Shown here piece after piece: positions 24,101-37,000 of a DNA stretch of 64,000 nucleotides. The notes below the pieces were generated by a model. The model ran no database searches, was not told the origin of the DNA, and saw nothing but the letters and a program-made list of their open reading frames with translations. The stretch spans positions 2,976,001 through 3,040,000 of the forward strand of contig RQOL01000532.1 of the NCBI GenBank assembly GCA_013076295.1. The letters are read 5' to 3'. The stretch's first letter is position 1. The number at the start of each line of letters is the position of its first letter. A program made the position numbers and the translations under genes. This DNA comes from Sanderia malayensis (taxonomy: Eukaryota; Cnidaria; Scyphozoa; Semaeostomeae; Pelagiidae).

Positions 24101-25757
24101 AACGTATTTAAAACAGCTGTTCACAACTTGAAGAAGAACTACAAATAGTAGAGCAAGAAATAGAAATGAAATAGTCCTCACATGGCTGACAGAGATCACC
24201 CAGTATGCATAGCAAATATCACTGGTCGTATCAGCGACTTCTTGAACAGTGTGATATTTCCACATTCCAGTCACATTGTCATAGGTCGTATTACTCGTGT
24301 GGTTTTGACTTGTGACGTAATGCGTCGTGTTCAGATTAAACGTACAGCCGGGGCGCAGAAAGGGTCGTGCTATCAATGGGCTAACAAACGCACCGAATCC
24401 ATAGAAGAAGTGAACGCCTTGAAGAAACGGAGCAACCTGAAAGAAAACAGAATTAAAATCACAATTAATAGCAATGTTGAAATATACAATAAAATATCTT
24501 GCATTGGAGCCTCTTACAATGGAATATCTTACAGTGGAACAGCTTACAATGGAACATCTAACAGTAGAATTATCTTACAGAGAAACATACAGTAGAACAT
24601 CTTACAGTAGAACTATCTTACACTGGAACCCCTTACAACGAAAGGGAAAGTGTGAAGTCAACAATGCTACTGTTCAATGGAGGTGTATGTATATCAGGTA
24701 CTCTGCTGTGAAGAAGTACACAAGCATTTGAATAAAGTCTCACTGTATAAAGTAAGAGGGGCTCGCTGTTAATTGTTGCGATAACTACTGACCTCCTTTC
24801 CGAATATCCTTACGAGCATAACATTGGTCAAGCAATCCGGGATACCCAGGCAAAATCCATACGACATGACAAACAGGACCATGCCAGCAAAACGATGCAG
24901 AACTGGTATGAAGGTGATGCACAGGGCATTGCACACCAAACAGACTGATATTACCAGGTTGGTATCAACTCTACAAAATGTGGAGTCATGCAATTAGAAT
25001 GGAAAACAAAATTAATATCTCGGGCAAGGCAGGCGGGAAAATGAAGTTTATGGGAAGTATGTTTGGCGATAATGGATCATAGCCGAGAATCGCTGATACG
25101 TCAATAGAAATACTGGAATCTACTGGTTACTACGGTGGCCATACAATATGCTTCTCTATCAATTCAAACAGCAGGTTCTAATGAAGCCGTATGGCTGTGT
25201 TCATTCCTTAGATCTCGACAGGACAGTGACCAACAGACAGTATGAGGCACGACCAGGTTTTATGGCTTTGCGTGAGAAATACCGCAAGGTTTAAAAACAA
25301 ATTTAATGAACATGCCACCACAAGAAAAATAGTTTTCGAAATGAGTCAATTAAACAGCCGCTTAAAGGGTAAATTGTGGACGGTGAGGCGGTTCAGGGAG
25401 CAGATGTTAACTCAGTTACTCAGAGATTTCATTTTAATAGCAATTATAATCAATGTACCTCGCTGCTAAGACTCCACCAATCAACGTGCCGAACAGCAAG
25501 CCGAGGTCATGTGAGAAGAACAACCAGCTCATTGTCTTCAACGGCTTCATAACGAGGCAACTCAATTCGATCAAAGTCGGACCGAGCAGTTCGTCTGTCA
25601 TACCATAAAGCATGAATATGCCACAATAACACAAGACTAAAGCCATGTGTCTCTCGCTGTCCACTAGTCTTTGCCATATTGTCTTCTGCCGTCTGATTTT
25701 CTCCTTTCTTTCTCGTTTTCGCGTTGAAGCGGTTCGCTTTTTCTTCTCTTTGTCCAT
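21115..25757 (-). CDS. MFSD4-like: MFSD4-like major facilitator transporter, paralogue A
   Basis: Eleven exons on the minus strand, in coding order: 25757-25459, 24970-24793, 24436-24182, 23786-23642, 23474-23341, 23198-23106, 22902-22822, 22639-22492, 22215-22145, 21830-21713 and 21398-21115 (TAA). They total 602 codons (601 residues) with the frame preserved throughout. The N-terminus is very basic, followed by transmembrane segments typical of a 12-TM MFS fold. From memory, GPTLIELSCLV, MSWLFFSHDLGLLFG and FYGFGAFVSPLIARPF match the MFSD4 family, as do the YVYTYAV and GLGFFLSSTGPT segments of the second half. The loop after TM5 carries NxT/S sites (NTT, NHTSNTT, NVT), as expected for an extracellular loop. 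The tail is Ser/acidic. MFSD4 proteins are membrane transporters related to the NAGLT1 sugar transporter; the substrate cannot be read from sequence. Confidence 0.9.
21438..21640. repeat. 27-bp minisatellite in the last intron of MFSD4-like A
   Basis: About seven or eight units related to AAGAAGAGAGCTGAAGTTCA. Because 27 is a multiple of three, both strands stay open and appear as repeat-peptide ORFs. It lies wholly between the last two exons. Confidence 0.9.
24480..24640. repeat. Degenerate ~15-bp tandem repeat
   Basis: Variants of ATCTTACAGTGGAAC recur about ten times in the intron between the second and third exons of MFSD4-like A. Confidence 0.8.
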
Positions 25758-28219
25758 TATGTTTTTGTGACAAAAACGCGATTAACAGCTTCAAATCGAA
25801 GGGTCTTCCTGCAATGTTAAAAGAAAATGAAGTTATTCATCACAAACTTGAAAAATGAGAATAGGTTCAGGTTACTCGTGTAAGCAACACGAGGAGTTGA
25901 AGCACGTTAAACTCTGAGGAATGAAGCACATTAAACACTATGCCTACCTACAAACTAGAATTGCAAACTTAACTGTTTCGCTTCAAGAGTTGATGAAAAA
26001 ACATGTATGCATAGATGTGTATATTTCTACGTTTGAGTCCAATAAAAGGGAATCGTTAACTCACAGGTTTTACTGAACAGACGGAGAAGAGCTTGAAGCT
26101 TGGGTGAAGAACAAAGATCGAAATCCGCCACAAATTTTTATCGGATTTTGAATAGACAAAACAAATTAAAAAATACATCTTGGGTAAAGAATGATATCTC
26201 TCTTCGGAAAAGTGCCTTTGAAATGTCACGTTCTCGAATATCTCAAAATCTAATGCATGCATGGAAGAAATATCCAATAGTCGATATATGTCTGTAACAT
26301 TTATAATGCATGGGTGAGAAAAAACTGCGCAAAAAGGAGGGGGCTAGAAAGAAGGAACAGGGGTTTTATTGTGAGAAAGAGAGAGAGAACACGCGCCATT
26401 CAACATGGAACACCGTGGAACGAAATCCTTGATAGTACAAAGCAATGGCACATACAAAAACACAAAAAATGATGCGATAGGTAGAGTCGTTTAGTAAAGG
26501 TTTTCCATGCCTTAAAAGAAGTTGAAATAAGAATCAAATAAGTAACAGAAACAGTGACATCATACCCTCAGAGATTCTTGCTCGATTCTTGCAGCATTTG
26601 ATCCAGTTTATTCGCGAATATTGATAGAAAATAAAATATTTTGAACAAAGTAACAGCACGATGGACAAAGAACTTGCAGACGTCGAAACTGCAATAGTGA
26701 GAACTCAGTTATTGTCAGTTCTGCGGTCATTTAAAAATCAAATATGCTCGTAATCTGAACACATATGTTAACAGCGATAAAAGCTTTTGAACACGACTCC
26801 CGCACAAGTTCAAGCATAACATGCAGGTCTGATGAATGCGTGTGTTGCATGTAGCACTCAGTGATCGGTGTGCATGTATGACTTTGAATCTTGGGCACAC
26901 AGCCTGAAGGAATCTACAGCTCAATGCAACACGAGCAAACTCAAAAAACAAACAACTGATAGTCAAAGACGTAGATACAGCTTTGCGAATCAAACTATGC
27001 TGAAACTTGGGCAGAAATACTTGCACTCTACAAATAGCAGACAATTATGTTGATGATTAATTATTCATGTCATATTTAACTTCTCACAAAGAAAGATTAA
27101 CACAGACGGAAGGGACAGATGTTCGGTTTGGAAATGAGAGAGCTACGTGCGGCTTGATTGAAAAGCTTTTCAAGCAAATATAACCCTCTGGTTCGAAGAT
27201 TAGAGCCGCGCAAAAAACTGCTTTATTCATACGTGAAAAATAATTTACAAAGTAAGTCCCTTAATTACATGGAATTGAAATTTGCCGCTGTTTCCAAGGA
27301 GTAATTGGCTATATTGTCTCTCAAGATGAAAAATAAAAATTGACGAATTTACTTGTGAATAAAACTAGAACTTAATGCCGACACAAATTACTTCGTTTCG
27401 TAAGGAATCTTAAAAACAAGGGTTAATTGCACTATGACAGCACCTGGTATAAGTACTTGTTATGTCAAGGTTACACTAGCCGGTATAAACTGTATGTATT
27501 CTAAATTGGAATGCATGTATTCTAAATTGGAATGCACACGCAAAAGCGGCATCAGTGTCAGCCTCGGAATGAACACGCGGCCATTGCAAGTGTCGAAACG
27601 CTCCGTTAACTTCATTGAGCAAGTGCACAATATTGCATATGGTGACCTGCTATTCGTTGGTTAGATTATAATCTAGCAACAAATATAATTGCACAAGAAT
27701 TAACACGATACACTTCAGGGAGAATAAGATACGGAGACAATTAAACGAAGCAAGGAATGGTTCTCATCAACGCATCAGCATAGACTACTGTTAAATGATT
27801 GGATGTTAAAGAGCAGAAAGGAATGAAAATAAATCTGTGTATGGGACAAATCAAATTCGGATGAGGCAAGCAAAAGAATATTAACCGGGGTGATAGAATT
27901 TGGTTGCCGACAATAAATAATTATCTAACTGTTCCGTTTGCAAATCTTGGAGAGTTTCAAACAACCGTTCTATAATTGCTTCTGCAAAATGTGTGCTTGA
28001 AGAAATCAGCATTCGCATTACGGAGTTTGTATTGTGGATTGCCTTTTGTGAATACAACAACAATCTGAAAGTGAGATTATTATAAAGCCCGATACGGCTG
28101 CGAACATCACTGCCTTGTTTACTGGGAGCCCTCAAGAGGAGATCCAAAGGTCTCGAAGGTCCAAATACAGGCCTAGATATCCGTACACTGTTGGAAATTG
28201 GAGTTGATCAGAGACAAGG
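25758..28219. other. Divergent intergenic region between two MFSD4-like genes
   Basis: About 2.46 kb separates the two start codons, which face away from each other. It must contain both promoters and 5' UTRs. Short ORFs at 26056-26297, 26727-27053 and 27434-27664 have no recognisable domain. I saw no clear core-promoter element. Confidence 0.5.
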
Positions 28220-31200
28220 ATGGATAAACCGTCTCCCGTGAAATCGAGGCCACATTCAGCAGCCTCGACTCCGAAAATTCCAGTCCGAAGCGCGCTGATA
28301 AACAAACTGCAGCATAACGACAAAGATCACCATTACCAACGCCTCAGAACCAACACGGGTGATTCCGCAACGGAAATCAATGTGAAGGAGCAACAAGAAG
28401 GCCAGGATGAATACAAGGAACGACCGCACGAAAAAATGACAAAATCCGGACAAGATCCAGTTGAACCAACGCCACAACACGACCAATTATCCATGTACGA
28501 AGAGCGAGAAACGTGTTGCACGTATAAAATACGGAACAGTTTCGTGCTGTGTTGTGGTTTCTTGTGCTTCGGTGCATCCATGGCCATAATGGGACCGACC
28601 GTGTTGGAGCTTGGATGTTTAATTGGCACAGATGTAGGGACCATGAGTTGGGTGTTCTTCTCACAGGCTTGCAGTGCATTGCTAGGAGCTATATGTAGTG
28701 GATTTATAATAGACAGGTAGATACAAGCACAATAATATATCTCAATACTTGTCTAATCCATGTGCACAATATGAAGATATCATTTCCTTCCAGTCACTTC
28801 CAAAACATTGACCTTCAGAAACTTTAAAATATTGACCTCTAAAACATTGATCTTTAGAAGCAGTGGAGGGGCAGTGGGGGCAGTACCCCGCTGACCCCTG
28901 TTTCAAGCCAATGACCTCTTCATGGCACCTCTTGCTTCATCCTCTAAACGCCCTGGGCTAGAACTAAACGCCCTCTAAACTCGGTCTATTTCAGGTATAC
29001 GGTGAATTATAATATATATTTAGCAACAGTGATGATAATTCATGCAGTGGCATTGTCTATACTTCCATTCGCAAGACGATTTGGTCCGTTAATTACACTC
29101 ACGTCAATGCATGGTCTTTTCGGTGGATTCCAAGACACAGCTACCAACTTACGTATGATTATCATGCATGGACAAGAGGTTTGTTTCTAGTCTCTCTTTC
29201 AATATGTTTTTAAAATGTCCACTGTTGGCGCTGTTTACATCGGACACTTTCAGATAGGGCCTCCACTCTAAAATGCTTTCCATATTGTCTCGAGAATTTA
29301 TGTCCTTGTTGGATATGCATGGAAATGCACTACAATAGCTGAATATACTAATAGCATGTCCTTTCAATTTCCAGGTGCCTCCGTATTTACAAGTGAGTAT
29401 AAACCAGGTTTACGTCCCTCGAATAGAAATCTATCCATCCTATTTGATACTAGCATTCCGTGTATTAGCACACCTAAAAGTGAATCTTGCGCAAATGTTG
29501 TTGTTGTTGTAGACTCTATTCTTCTTCTACGGCGCCGGCGCATTTCTCAGTCCAATTGTGGCGGGAAACTTTCTGAGTGACGAGTGTAACAAAGGCGATG
29601 CTGACGTGCTCAACGAATTCGCATTCGCGCGAAGGAAGAAGCGACACAATGGCATTGGAAAAGGGCACTGGATCCTAGGAACGAAGGAAGATGGACTTCA
29701 TCTATCCTCAGCAAATGTCAGTCATCATGAAATCATTCGAATCGAATCGTCCAACGTGCATTACTCGTATTGGATTATAGCAATACTTCATGTAAGTTCA
29801 TTACTCTTTTGCACTTTCAAGCCAGAGGAGCCCCTATCAATGAATCTGAATTCAACGCATGTTACCACGCAACACCTTGATGCAATGGAAAAGCATAGAG
29901 ATAGGATATATACTAAACCTATCGTTATATAACCTATTTATTTTCTATATAGTTCAGTATATATCCTATCTATATGTGGAAAAGACAACTCTCCTTGTTT
30001 ATCCCATTGGTCCACTGAATACCAAATTCCAATTCGTTGATTATCTGTTAATATCAATGTTATCTAATTAGGTTGCAGTGGTATTTGCGCTTTTCTATTT
30101 GTATTTCACGGAGAGAAAGGAAAGGTTGCGACGACTAGAATGGGAAATTCAAAATTCCGACGACGCAGGCAGCAATAAAGGTAAACAACGACTTGCACGA
30201 AACCCCCCGTCAATCCAGTCTGATTGACATTAAACCCACAGCACATTCAACTCTAAAACCGGGTGTAACTACTTTCATTCGTAGAGTCTTTATCTGCAAG
30301 CTACAGTGACGACAGCATGAGTTCAATACGAAGTGAAATTGATCCAGAGATCCGGGGCCAAGTCATATGCATCACAGTTTGGATTGCCATCATGGTATTC
30401 ATATCAGACGGGTTACAGGGATCGTTTGGCAGCTACATCTACACGTATGCGATCAAAAGTGGCAATAACATCACCCCCGATGATGCAGCCTACTTGAATT
30501 CACTATTCTGGGTATATACACTACTACCATACACTACTGCTGTTGCTACTGTTACTACTACCACTACTACTATTACTACTACCACAACTACTACTACTAC
30601 CACTACTGGTATTGCCATTACTACTAATAGTACCACTACCACTATTACCACTACTATTACAATTACAGCTACTACTACTACAACTACTGCTACTACCACC
30701 GCTACTGCTAACAATAAGGCATTCTTGTCTTGCAATGCAGCCTAAACTACTCTGGCAGATTGCAGTGTTTATCGTAATAAAAGGCGCGTTTGTTGTATTT
30801 CAGGGTTCAGTTGCACTTGGAAGACTCTTCGCAATATTCATATCAATATACGTGTCACCAAAAATAATGTTATTCGTCGATATAGTGAGTAGATTCTTGA
30901 ATAGATCTTCCAAAGAAATGACATATAAGTGTAACTACTTCTTCATTCCAAATTAATCTATTCCGCGATTCCATTCTAAGCCACGTGTCCATTCCATGCT
31001 ATGGGTCCATTCCATTCCAGCCCCACTATTCCATCGTTCCGATAATCACAGTATACATTACTTGCAGGCTGGATGTCTTGCTTCAACAGTCGTAATGTTC
31101 GTCATGCGTCATCACGTGATCTCTCTGTGGATAGGAACAGCTACCTTCGGACTGTGCCTTAGTAATATATTTCCAACAAGCGTATCAATGGCAGAGGGGT

Positions 31201-32169
31201 ACTTCAGACTGACTGGTAGGTAAAAATTACCCATGCGCAAGACGCCAAAAAGCGCCAATCAGCATTCAACACAGTATAACAGCCAATCAGCATTCAACAC
31301 AGTATAACAGCCAATCAGCATTCAGCAATCAATACAGTATATAAGTTTCTTTGTTTTTTCAGGAACAATAACATGCATCTTCGTAGTGTGTTCTGGTTCT
31401 GGTGAGATGACGGTGCCTTTGATCATAGGAAAACTTTTTGACGTCATTGGTCCAGCTGGCTTCCTTGGCATCAGCTGCATACTGTGTTTTGCGGCCGTCG
31501 GCGTTTACGTCGCAGTTATCATCACCGGTAGAGGACTGTCACGCAAGCAAATCCAACTAGGTAAGCAATGCTACCATTTCATGAAATAAACAGTCTTCAA
31601 AATCATGCACTTCTTATGTGACAAAACAGCGTGTCCAAAACTATACAAAATTATGCCTTGGCGTGCAAAATCCAAACAGATAAATTTACGGTTAACATGT
31701 TGGCTTAAAATTTGCATTAAAACTTAAACGTGTCTGAGTTCAGAATTTCGCGCGCAGCTTTCTTCTTGGAAATAGAGCAGAATCGTTGATTTTAACTAAA
31801 CGCGCGGCAACCTAAAAGACGTCCAAACCCTCAAAACTTCCCGCGCGATTTCTGTTAGCGCATTGCAAGAGTAGTCAATGTGAATCAGTTTCTTTGTCTA
31901 ACTGAGGGGCTACCATGCTTAAAAAATTGAAAATGAAATGAAATAAAATGATGGTCTTTGTTCCATTTTGATTTGCAGAGTTAAGTAGGCGGGATTCACA
32001 GACAGGTCTGGATGACACACAATCATTGTTATCGGACGAGGAGAAAAGACATGGCCATGGGCAACTGCAACTGCATTTGGATTCGGAAAGCAGTTCGGAA
32101 TCAAACAAACCAGCCCCAACTAAAGATGACACACAGTTAGATGACGTCAAGGATGGGACAAAACGCTAA
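28220..32169 (+). CDS. MFSD4-like: MFSD4-like major facilitator transporter, paralogue B
   Basis: Ten exons: 28220-28716, 28995-29178, 29375-29392, 29513-29791, 30072-30180, 30285-30511, 30804-30884, 31068-31215, 31363-31560 and 31979-32169 (TAA). They total 644 codons (643 residues). A long hydrophilic N-terminus (~110 residues) precedes TM1. The family signature AIMGPTVLELGCLI is followed by MSWVFFSQACSALLG; later FFFYGAGAFLSPIVAGNFL and GLCLSNIFPTSVSMAEGYF match MFSD4. Two exons (81 and 148 nt) have exactly the same lengths and positions as in paralogue A, showing common origin. The third exon is only 18 nt (VPPYLQ); in paralogue A those residues belong to a single larger exon. The C-terminal tail is acidic and Ser-rich. 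The substrate is unknown. Confidence 0.92.
29375..29392 (+). other. 18-nt microexon of MFSD4-like B
   Basis: AG at 29373-29374 and GTGAGT at 29393 bound 18 nt encoding VPPYLQ, in phase 0 on both sides. The next exon starts with TLFFFYGAGAF. The aligned paralogue A exon reads VAPFLQGVHFFYGFGAF without interruption, so the microexon is needed to keep the protein aligned. Confidence 0.85.
30525..30715. repeat. (ACT)n trinucleotide microsatellite
   Basis: Nearly continuous ACT/ATT triplets start within 15 nt of the donor at 30512 in MFSD4-like B. They generate long spurious poly-Thr, poly-Leu and poly-Val ORFs. Confidence 0.95.
31254..31343. repeat. 28-bp tandem repeat, about three units
   Basis: The unit starts GCCAATCAGCATTCAACACA, ends AGTATAACA, and is repeated just upstream of the acceptor at 31362 in MFSD4-like B. 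Confidence 0.85.
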
Positions 32170-32593
32170 AATGCGGACTGGAATAGCAACGTTCCAGAAA
32201 CAAATATCTGTGGGCAGCGGAGTCAAAAAATGACAGAGAATTATTTGTGAACCAACAACGAAACATGAAAGTGACAATATGTTGGTGTCAATTTGGACCT
32301 TTCTAAAAAGGGGTTCTGTTATTAAATCTTGTATGAATTTTTTTAGGTACATTAAAAGTAGTTTTGCTTATAAATAGAATCATAGTTCACAAAATAGTAT
32401 GGGGATGCTTAACCTTTTCATTGCCAGTCATGTTAGGAACACAACTCACAATACATATATTGCTAATCCAAAATAGACCAACTATATGCAATTCTAATTT
32501 TCAAATTCTGGAACCTTGTAATTTGCTACAAAATTTTAAAAATGTCTGCAATAATATTGCCTTAGACTTTAGAAAACTGGAAAGTTAAGTTGA

Positions 32594-32599
32594 AATAAA
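32594..32599 (+). promoter_or_regulatory. Polyadenylation signal AATAAA
   Basis: A hexamer 425 nt downstream of the MFSD4-like B stop, consistent with a 3' UTR of about 0.45 kb. Confidence 0.4.
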
Positions 32600-34057
32600 T
32601 AATTGTCTTACCTTGGCACAGGCGGCCATTTTGGCCCTGATAATCCCAGGTTGTGATGTGATGCATCTCTGATCTTTTCTACTTTAATTGGGGCCAATTT
32701 GTCATAAAACATGGCAACCAAATTAATGCAGCAGTTGCAGGCAAAGAAAATCGTGTGGCACAACCAAACCTGGAGGGAAAATTCGTTTTTTTAAACTTGA
32801 CAATGCAACAGAGTAATCTTGTTTTATTAGTTGAAATACAACGCAAGTTACCTGCACTTAATTGGATCCAATCCATCAGGTAATTAAAATACTGCTTAGA
32901 AGCAGATCTTGTGTAACATAATTTAATATTGTTCTGGTGCTGTAGGCCAACCCAACCCAGCCCATGACTGGGGAATTGCAACAGTTTACAAGGTAATTTG
33001 TTCAGGTATTGCAAAGAAATTGTTCTCTTCATATAATTTAAAACAGAATAATACTCGCCGAGATAAAAAGCCACAGGTAATCTATTTTTCTTTGCTCGAT
33101 TAATATTGATACTGATCTTCACGAAAACTTCTTCATGCAAGAAGAACTGGAGTACTTCGTATGGGAGATGATTGATATCAACAGTGAAAAGAAGGTCATA
33201 GTGTCGTGATGTCGTGATGAGCAAAGGACAAATCGCATGCGCCCTTCAAACACTCCCACATGCAACCCATCCAAACATTTCGCGAGTGACTTATATTGCA
33301 CATTCCATATTTACATTCACCCTCCTAATGGATTTGTATTCAAACCTTGTTGAAAGCATCGAAGCTTCGGAATTCTTGCTTTTGGGCAAAACCCAACAGC
33401 GTTGACTTCATTCAGAAGCTTTTCTTTGCATTCAACAGTTCAACTTAACATTGAGTCTAAAAAATAAAAAATTGATGATTATGAAAAAAGAAGGGAAAAG
33501 ATTTGAGAAAACATCAATGGGAAAAAAAAACTCCGCGATAAAGCGAAGCCCTCTCTTCCCAATGCGGGTCAGTGCTTCCCCGTGTAAGGCTGCTACTAAG
33601 CCCCCAATTTCCTCATTTTGCCACAGCACTCTCCCCCACCCCACAATTAACCCAATTAACAATTGAGAGTGCTCTATCCCCAGACGAAAGTGTTGAAAAA
33701 CCCAGTAGCATTTTAACACCTAGGCCCGGCGACCGCCGACGGAAAGAACGCTAATGTCCAATGAAGTACACAAACGGAGTTTGTGATGGATTGGACGTGG
33801 GAATACACTGTACAACACATGCGCATATCAAATAGTTCAGACTTACCAACGACCTACTCTTAACTGTTGATACCAACCATCTACCAAATTTCGGGCTTTA
33901 ACTTTTGTTTCTTTAATTTCGGCTTAACTCACAAAGCAAATTGCATATTATCTTGAATGAGACTTTGAAAAAATTACTTGGATTTTGCGGAAATTTATAG
34001 AAAAATTCATCTCAATGTGGAATTATATTAATCTTATTACATTAAAATATTATCAAG
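32600..34057. other. Intergenic region, no supported gene
   Basis: This lies between the convergent 3' ends of MFSD4-like B and the RCC1-repeat gene. A minus-strand ORF of 181 codons (32679-33224) lacks domain features and typical codon periodicity that I can recognise. No repeats were identified with confidence. Confidence 0.4.
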
Positions 34058-37000
34058 TCAAACCTCCCAAAACGTGGATTTATTTCCACTCATTTCTCCT
34101 CCAGTTTCTTGCAACAGATGAAGCTGTTCTTGTCGCAGACTATTGTAAACACAGCACGGGCATGCTGCGGGAATCTGCGCTTTGGTCTGCGTGTAATAAT
34201 GTACAAGTATATCGGCTGTTTGGGGCAGCGGTTTCGGTAGTCCGGACACGCGTTGTTTGAACTCTGGTAAGATGACGTCACAGATGTAATAGCGTGGAAA
34301 ATTGTGATTACAAGTAAACACAACAGAATCTTGCTCTTTCTTTTCCTTCGCTTCAACTGGTGCCACTTGGATATTTTCCCAAGAATGCAAGCCTCGAATT
34401 GCAGACGAGGCAGCGGATACTGTTGCCACGGTAACACTTGACAGAGATATACAACTCAGTCGCTGGTGAAACTTTAATTTATTCTCCAATATCTGTTTTA
34501 GCATTGCGTCAAAATTGTTTGACGAAAACTCCTGCGCAGTGCTGCTGCCATTCTCCGCCTCATCGCCTCCGCAGCGGTCGGATAAGAAATCGTAGTTTTT
34601 GTTTCCATTGTAGATTTGATCTACTGCGCATGTAGCCATGTTATTGAGAAATCCACAGCAGAGATGTGTATAAGCAACTTCAGGTAACTCTCTTGATTTC
34701 AGCACCAACTGAACTGCCAGTGGAAGTCTATTAAGATCGTAAAGGTCCCTGCAATTCAAACGAATAATAAGCCTTAGAACAAACTATGTACAACAATGTC
34801 GATAAATTGTCCCGGAAGAAAAAGCTATTAGACACAGGTGCATAGTCTAGTATGAATAATAATGGCTACCTGTATAGGATCATAACAAGAATTGGTGCGA
34901 GAAAAGATTGTCTTTTTGCAAGGCAATTCTCCAGCTCTTCAAAGGGCAACGACAAACTATTCCAAGTTTCAAACACCTCAAACAAAACAGATAGCTTACT
35001 CATGGAGTCAACGAAACTTTAATACACCTCAGTTTCATTTACACAAGTTTGATATCAAATAGGAGTAGTTGTTCAGTATCCATAGCTCATTAAGTTCAGT
35101 ATGCTACACGGTGGTGTAGCCTAGTGGCTAAGGCGCTGAATTCCGTATCCTTAAAGGGTAACCTTCATGGGTTCGAATCCACGCACGGTCGGAACCACAA
35201 CTACAAGCCGTCAGCCAATTCAACTGTAAGGTCGGTAAATGAGTGCCAAGGGTATTTGGGTAATAAATGACAGTATCCCCAATTAGTAGAAATACTAAAT
35301 ACCTTGACACTTAAATACCGTCATTATTATTATTATTATTATTACATACCTCTAAAACAAAAGCTACAATTGAGGCCATGTCATTCTCGATTTCCAAGTC
35401 ATCCGACAGCAAATCCTCTAGCGAACTAAAAACAAAAGTATAAAATGCAGAAGTCAAAAATTGAGGCTCTCAAGTCAGAGCTTAAGCCATCGATGAGCAA
35501 ACTTTTCAGAAAAAAGGAAAAGAAAAAATTAAAACCTTAAAATGTTTTCTGTTAGCTCAATTACAGCTGATTGCAGCAAAGCTTTGCTGTGGGCTTCTGT
35601 CTTGTAAATTTCTTTAATAGCAATTAGGCCATATTTGAATGACTACGAGAAGATGTACAATGTTAATCACGATAAATATTGTGCGGGTGCCTAGAGATGT
35701 AGAAATAGTTAAAAATAGAGAAACAAGTAAAAGCGGAAAAATAGCTGTGGATATAGCTGCATATATAGTTGTAGATGTAGACTTAGGTATAGATGTAGAC
35801 ATGGTGGAGAATATAGATGTAGAAATAAATACAGATATAAATGTAAAAATAGTTGTAGATACAGATGTTTATAGAGATGTAGATATAAAAGCAGATATGG
35901 CTGTAGAAATAAATGTAGAGACAAATGTAGATATAAATGCATATATAGATGTAGGAATAAATGTAGATAGTTGTAGATATAAATGAGGATATAGATGTAG
36001 GAATAAATGTAGATAGTTGTAGATATAAATGAGGATATAGATGTAGTTACATATTTAGATGTTAATGGAGATGCAAATGCAGATAGAGACTTTTGTACCT
36101 TGTCCCATTTCTGTTGCAACTCAGCAGAGAAAGATGCGGCATAGAACTGCTTCAAATTCACACAAAAGCTAAAAAACAAAACAAAATTGGCAACAATATT
36201 CAGCAACAACGATGAACAGAAGATTCAAATATTCATAAACAACAAATGAGTCTATTATTGCTCTGTACATCTGTACATCGAGCACTGTGATGCCAGTATA
36301 GATAATACGCATCCATAAAGATAAACCACAAATGATATACATTCACTATTGCATCTATGATATGTACTGTGTATTATTCAGTGAAAACATACGTGAAAAC
36401 CCGGGCTTGGTCGTAAGAGCCGCGTAACTTCTGCATTGCAATGAGAATAGCTTCGGGGCAATATGCCACAGCTGAGTGACCTGCAGTTCAAGGTTTATAG
36501 GTTGAATTAGAAGAATATATCACATTGAAAAGACAGAATAAAGTCAGAATAAAACCATACTTGTTGAGCATTTAAATAAATATGGGTCATGACTCCTACC
36601 TATGGATGAGAAATCTGGAAAATCAGCGTCCTTGGAAAAGGATACATCTCTCCTGTTGCTTACACCCTTCAAGTAAATAAAATGAAAAAAATAAATAATT
36701 GCTTACGAAAGGATTTACGGATTAAATGTCCATACCTGGAGGCTTTAAAAAAAATTGACCAACTTACCCCCGTTGATCCAATACTGTTGGTTCGTTCAGA
36801 TGGCAGAGGTACACCAGGGACAGCCGTAGGTGACAGAATTGACACAGTCGCCTTTTTCATTCCAGTTGGGCCGCACTCCTTGCACACCGCACCTTCAATA
36901 CCAAGCTAGAAAGCGAAACGCCAAATACTGAGCACAGAGCACAAGATAAAGGTGGGCGGTAGCAAAGACCGAGCCTTATACAGTGTAATAAAAATAGTAG

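Noticed and set aside
30490..30956. Long ORFs rich in Thr, Leu or Val on both strands
   Set aside because: They are produced by the ACT microsatellite in an intron of MFSD4-like B and have no non-repetitive coding content.
32679..33224. 181-codon minus-strand ORF
   Set aside because: No domain, no consistent splice context and a composition like the surrounding AT-rich intergenic DNA.
35110..35190. Possible functional tRNA gene
   Set aside because: A and B boxes are present, but the sequence does not fold into a full cloverleaf and is followed by a SINE body and tail shared with other copies.
35639..36209. ORFs of 115 and 166 codons
   Set aside because: They are held open by the GATGTAGATATA minisatellite within an intron of the RCC1-repeat gene; only the exon at 36099-36168 is real.
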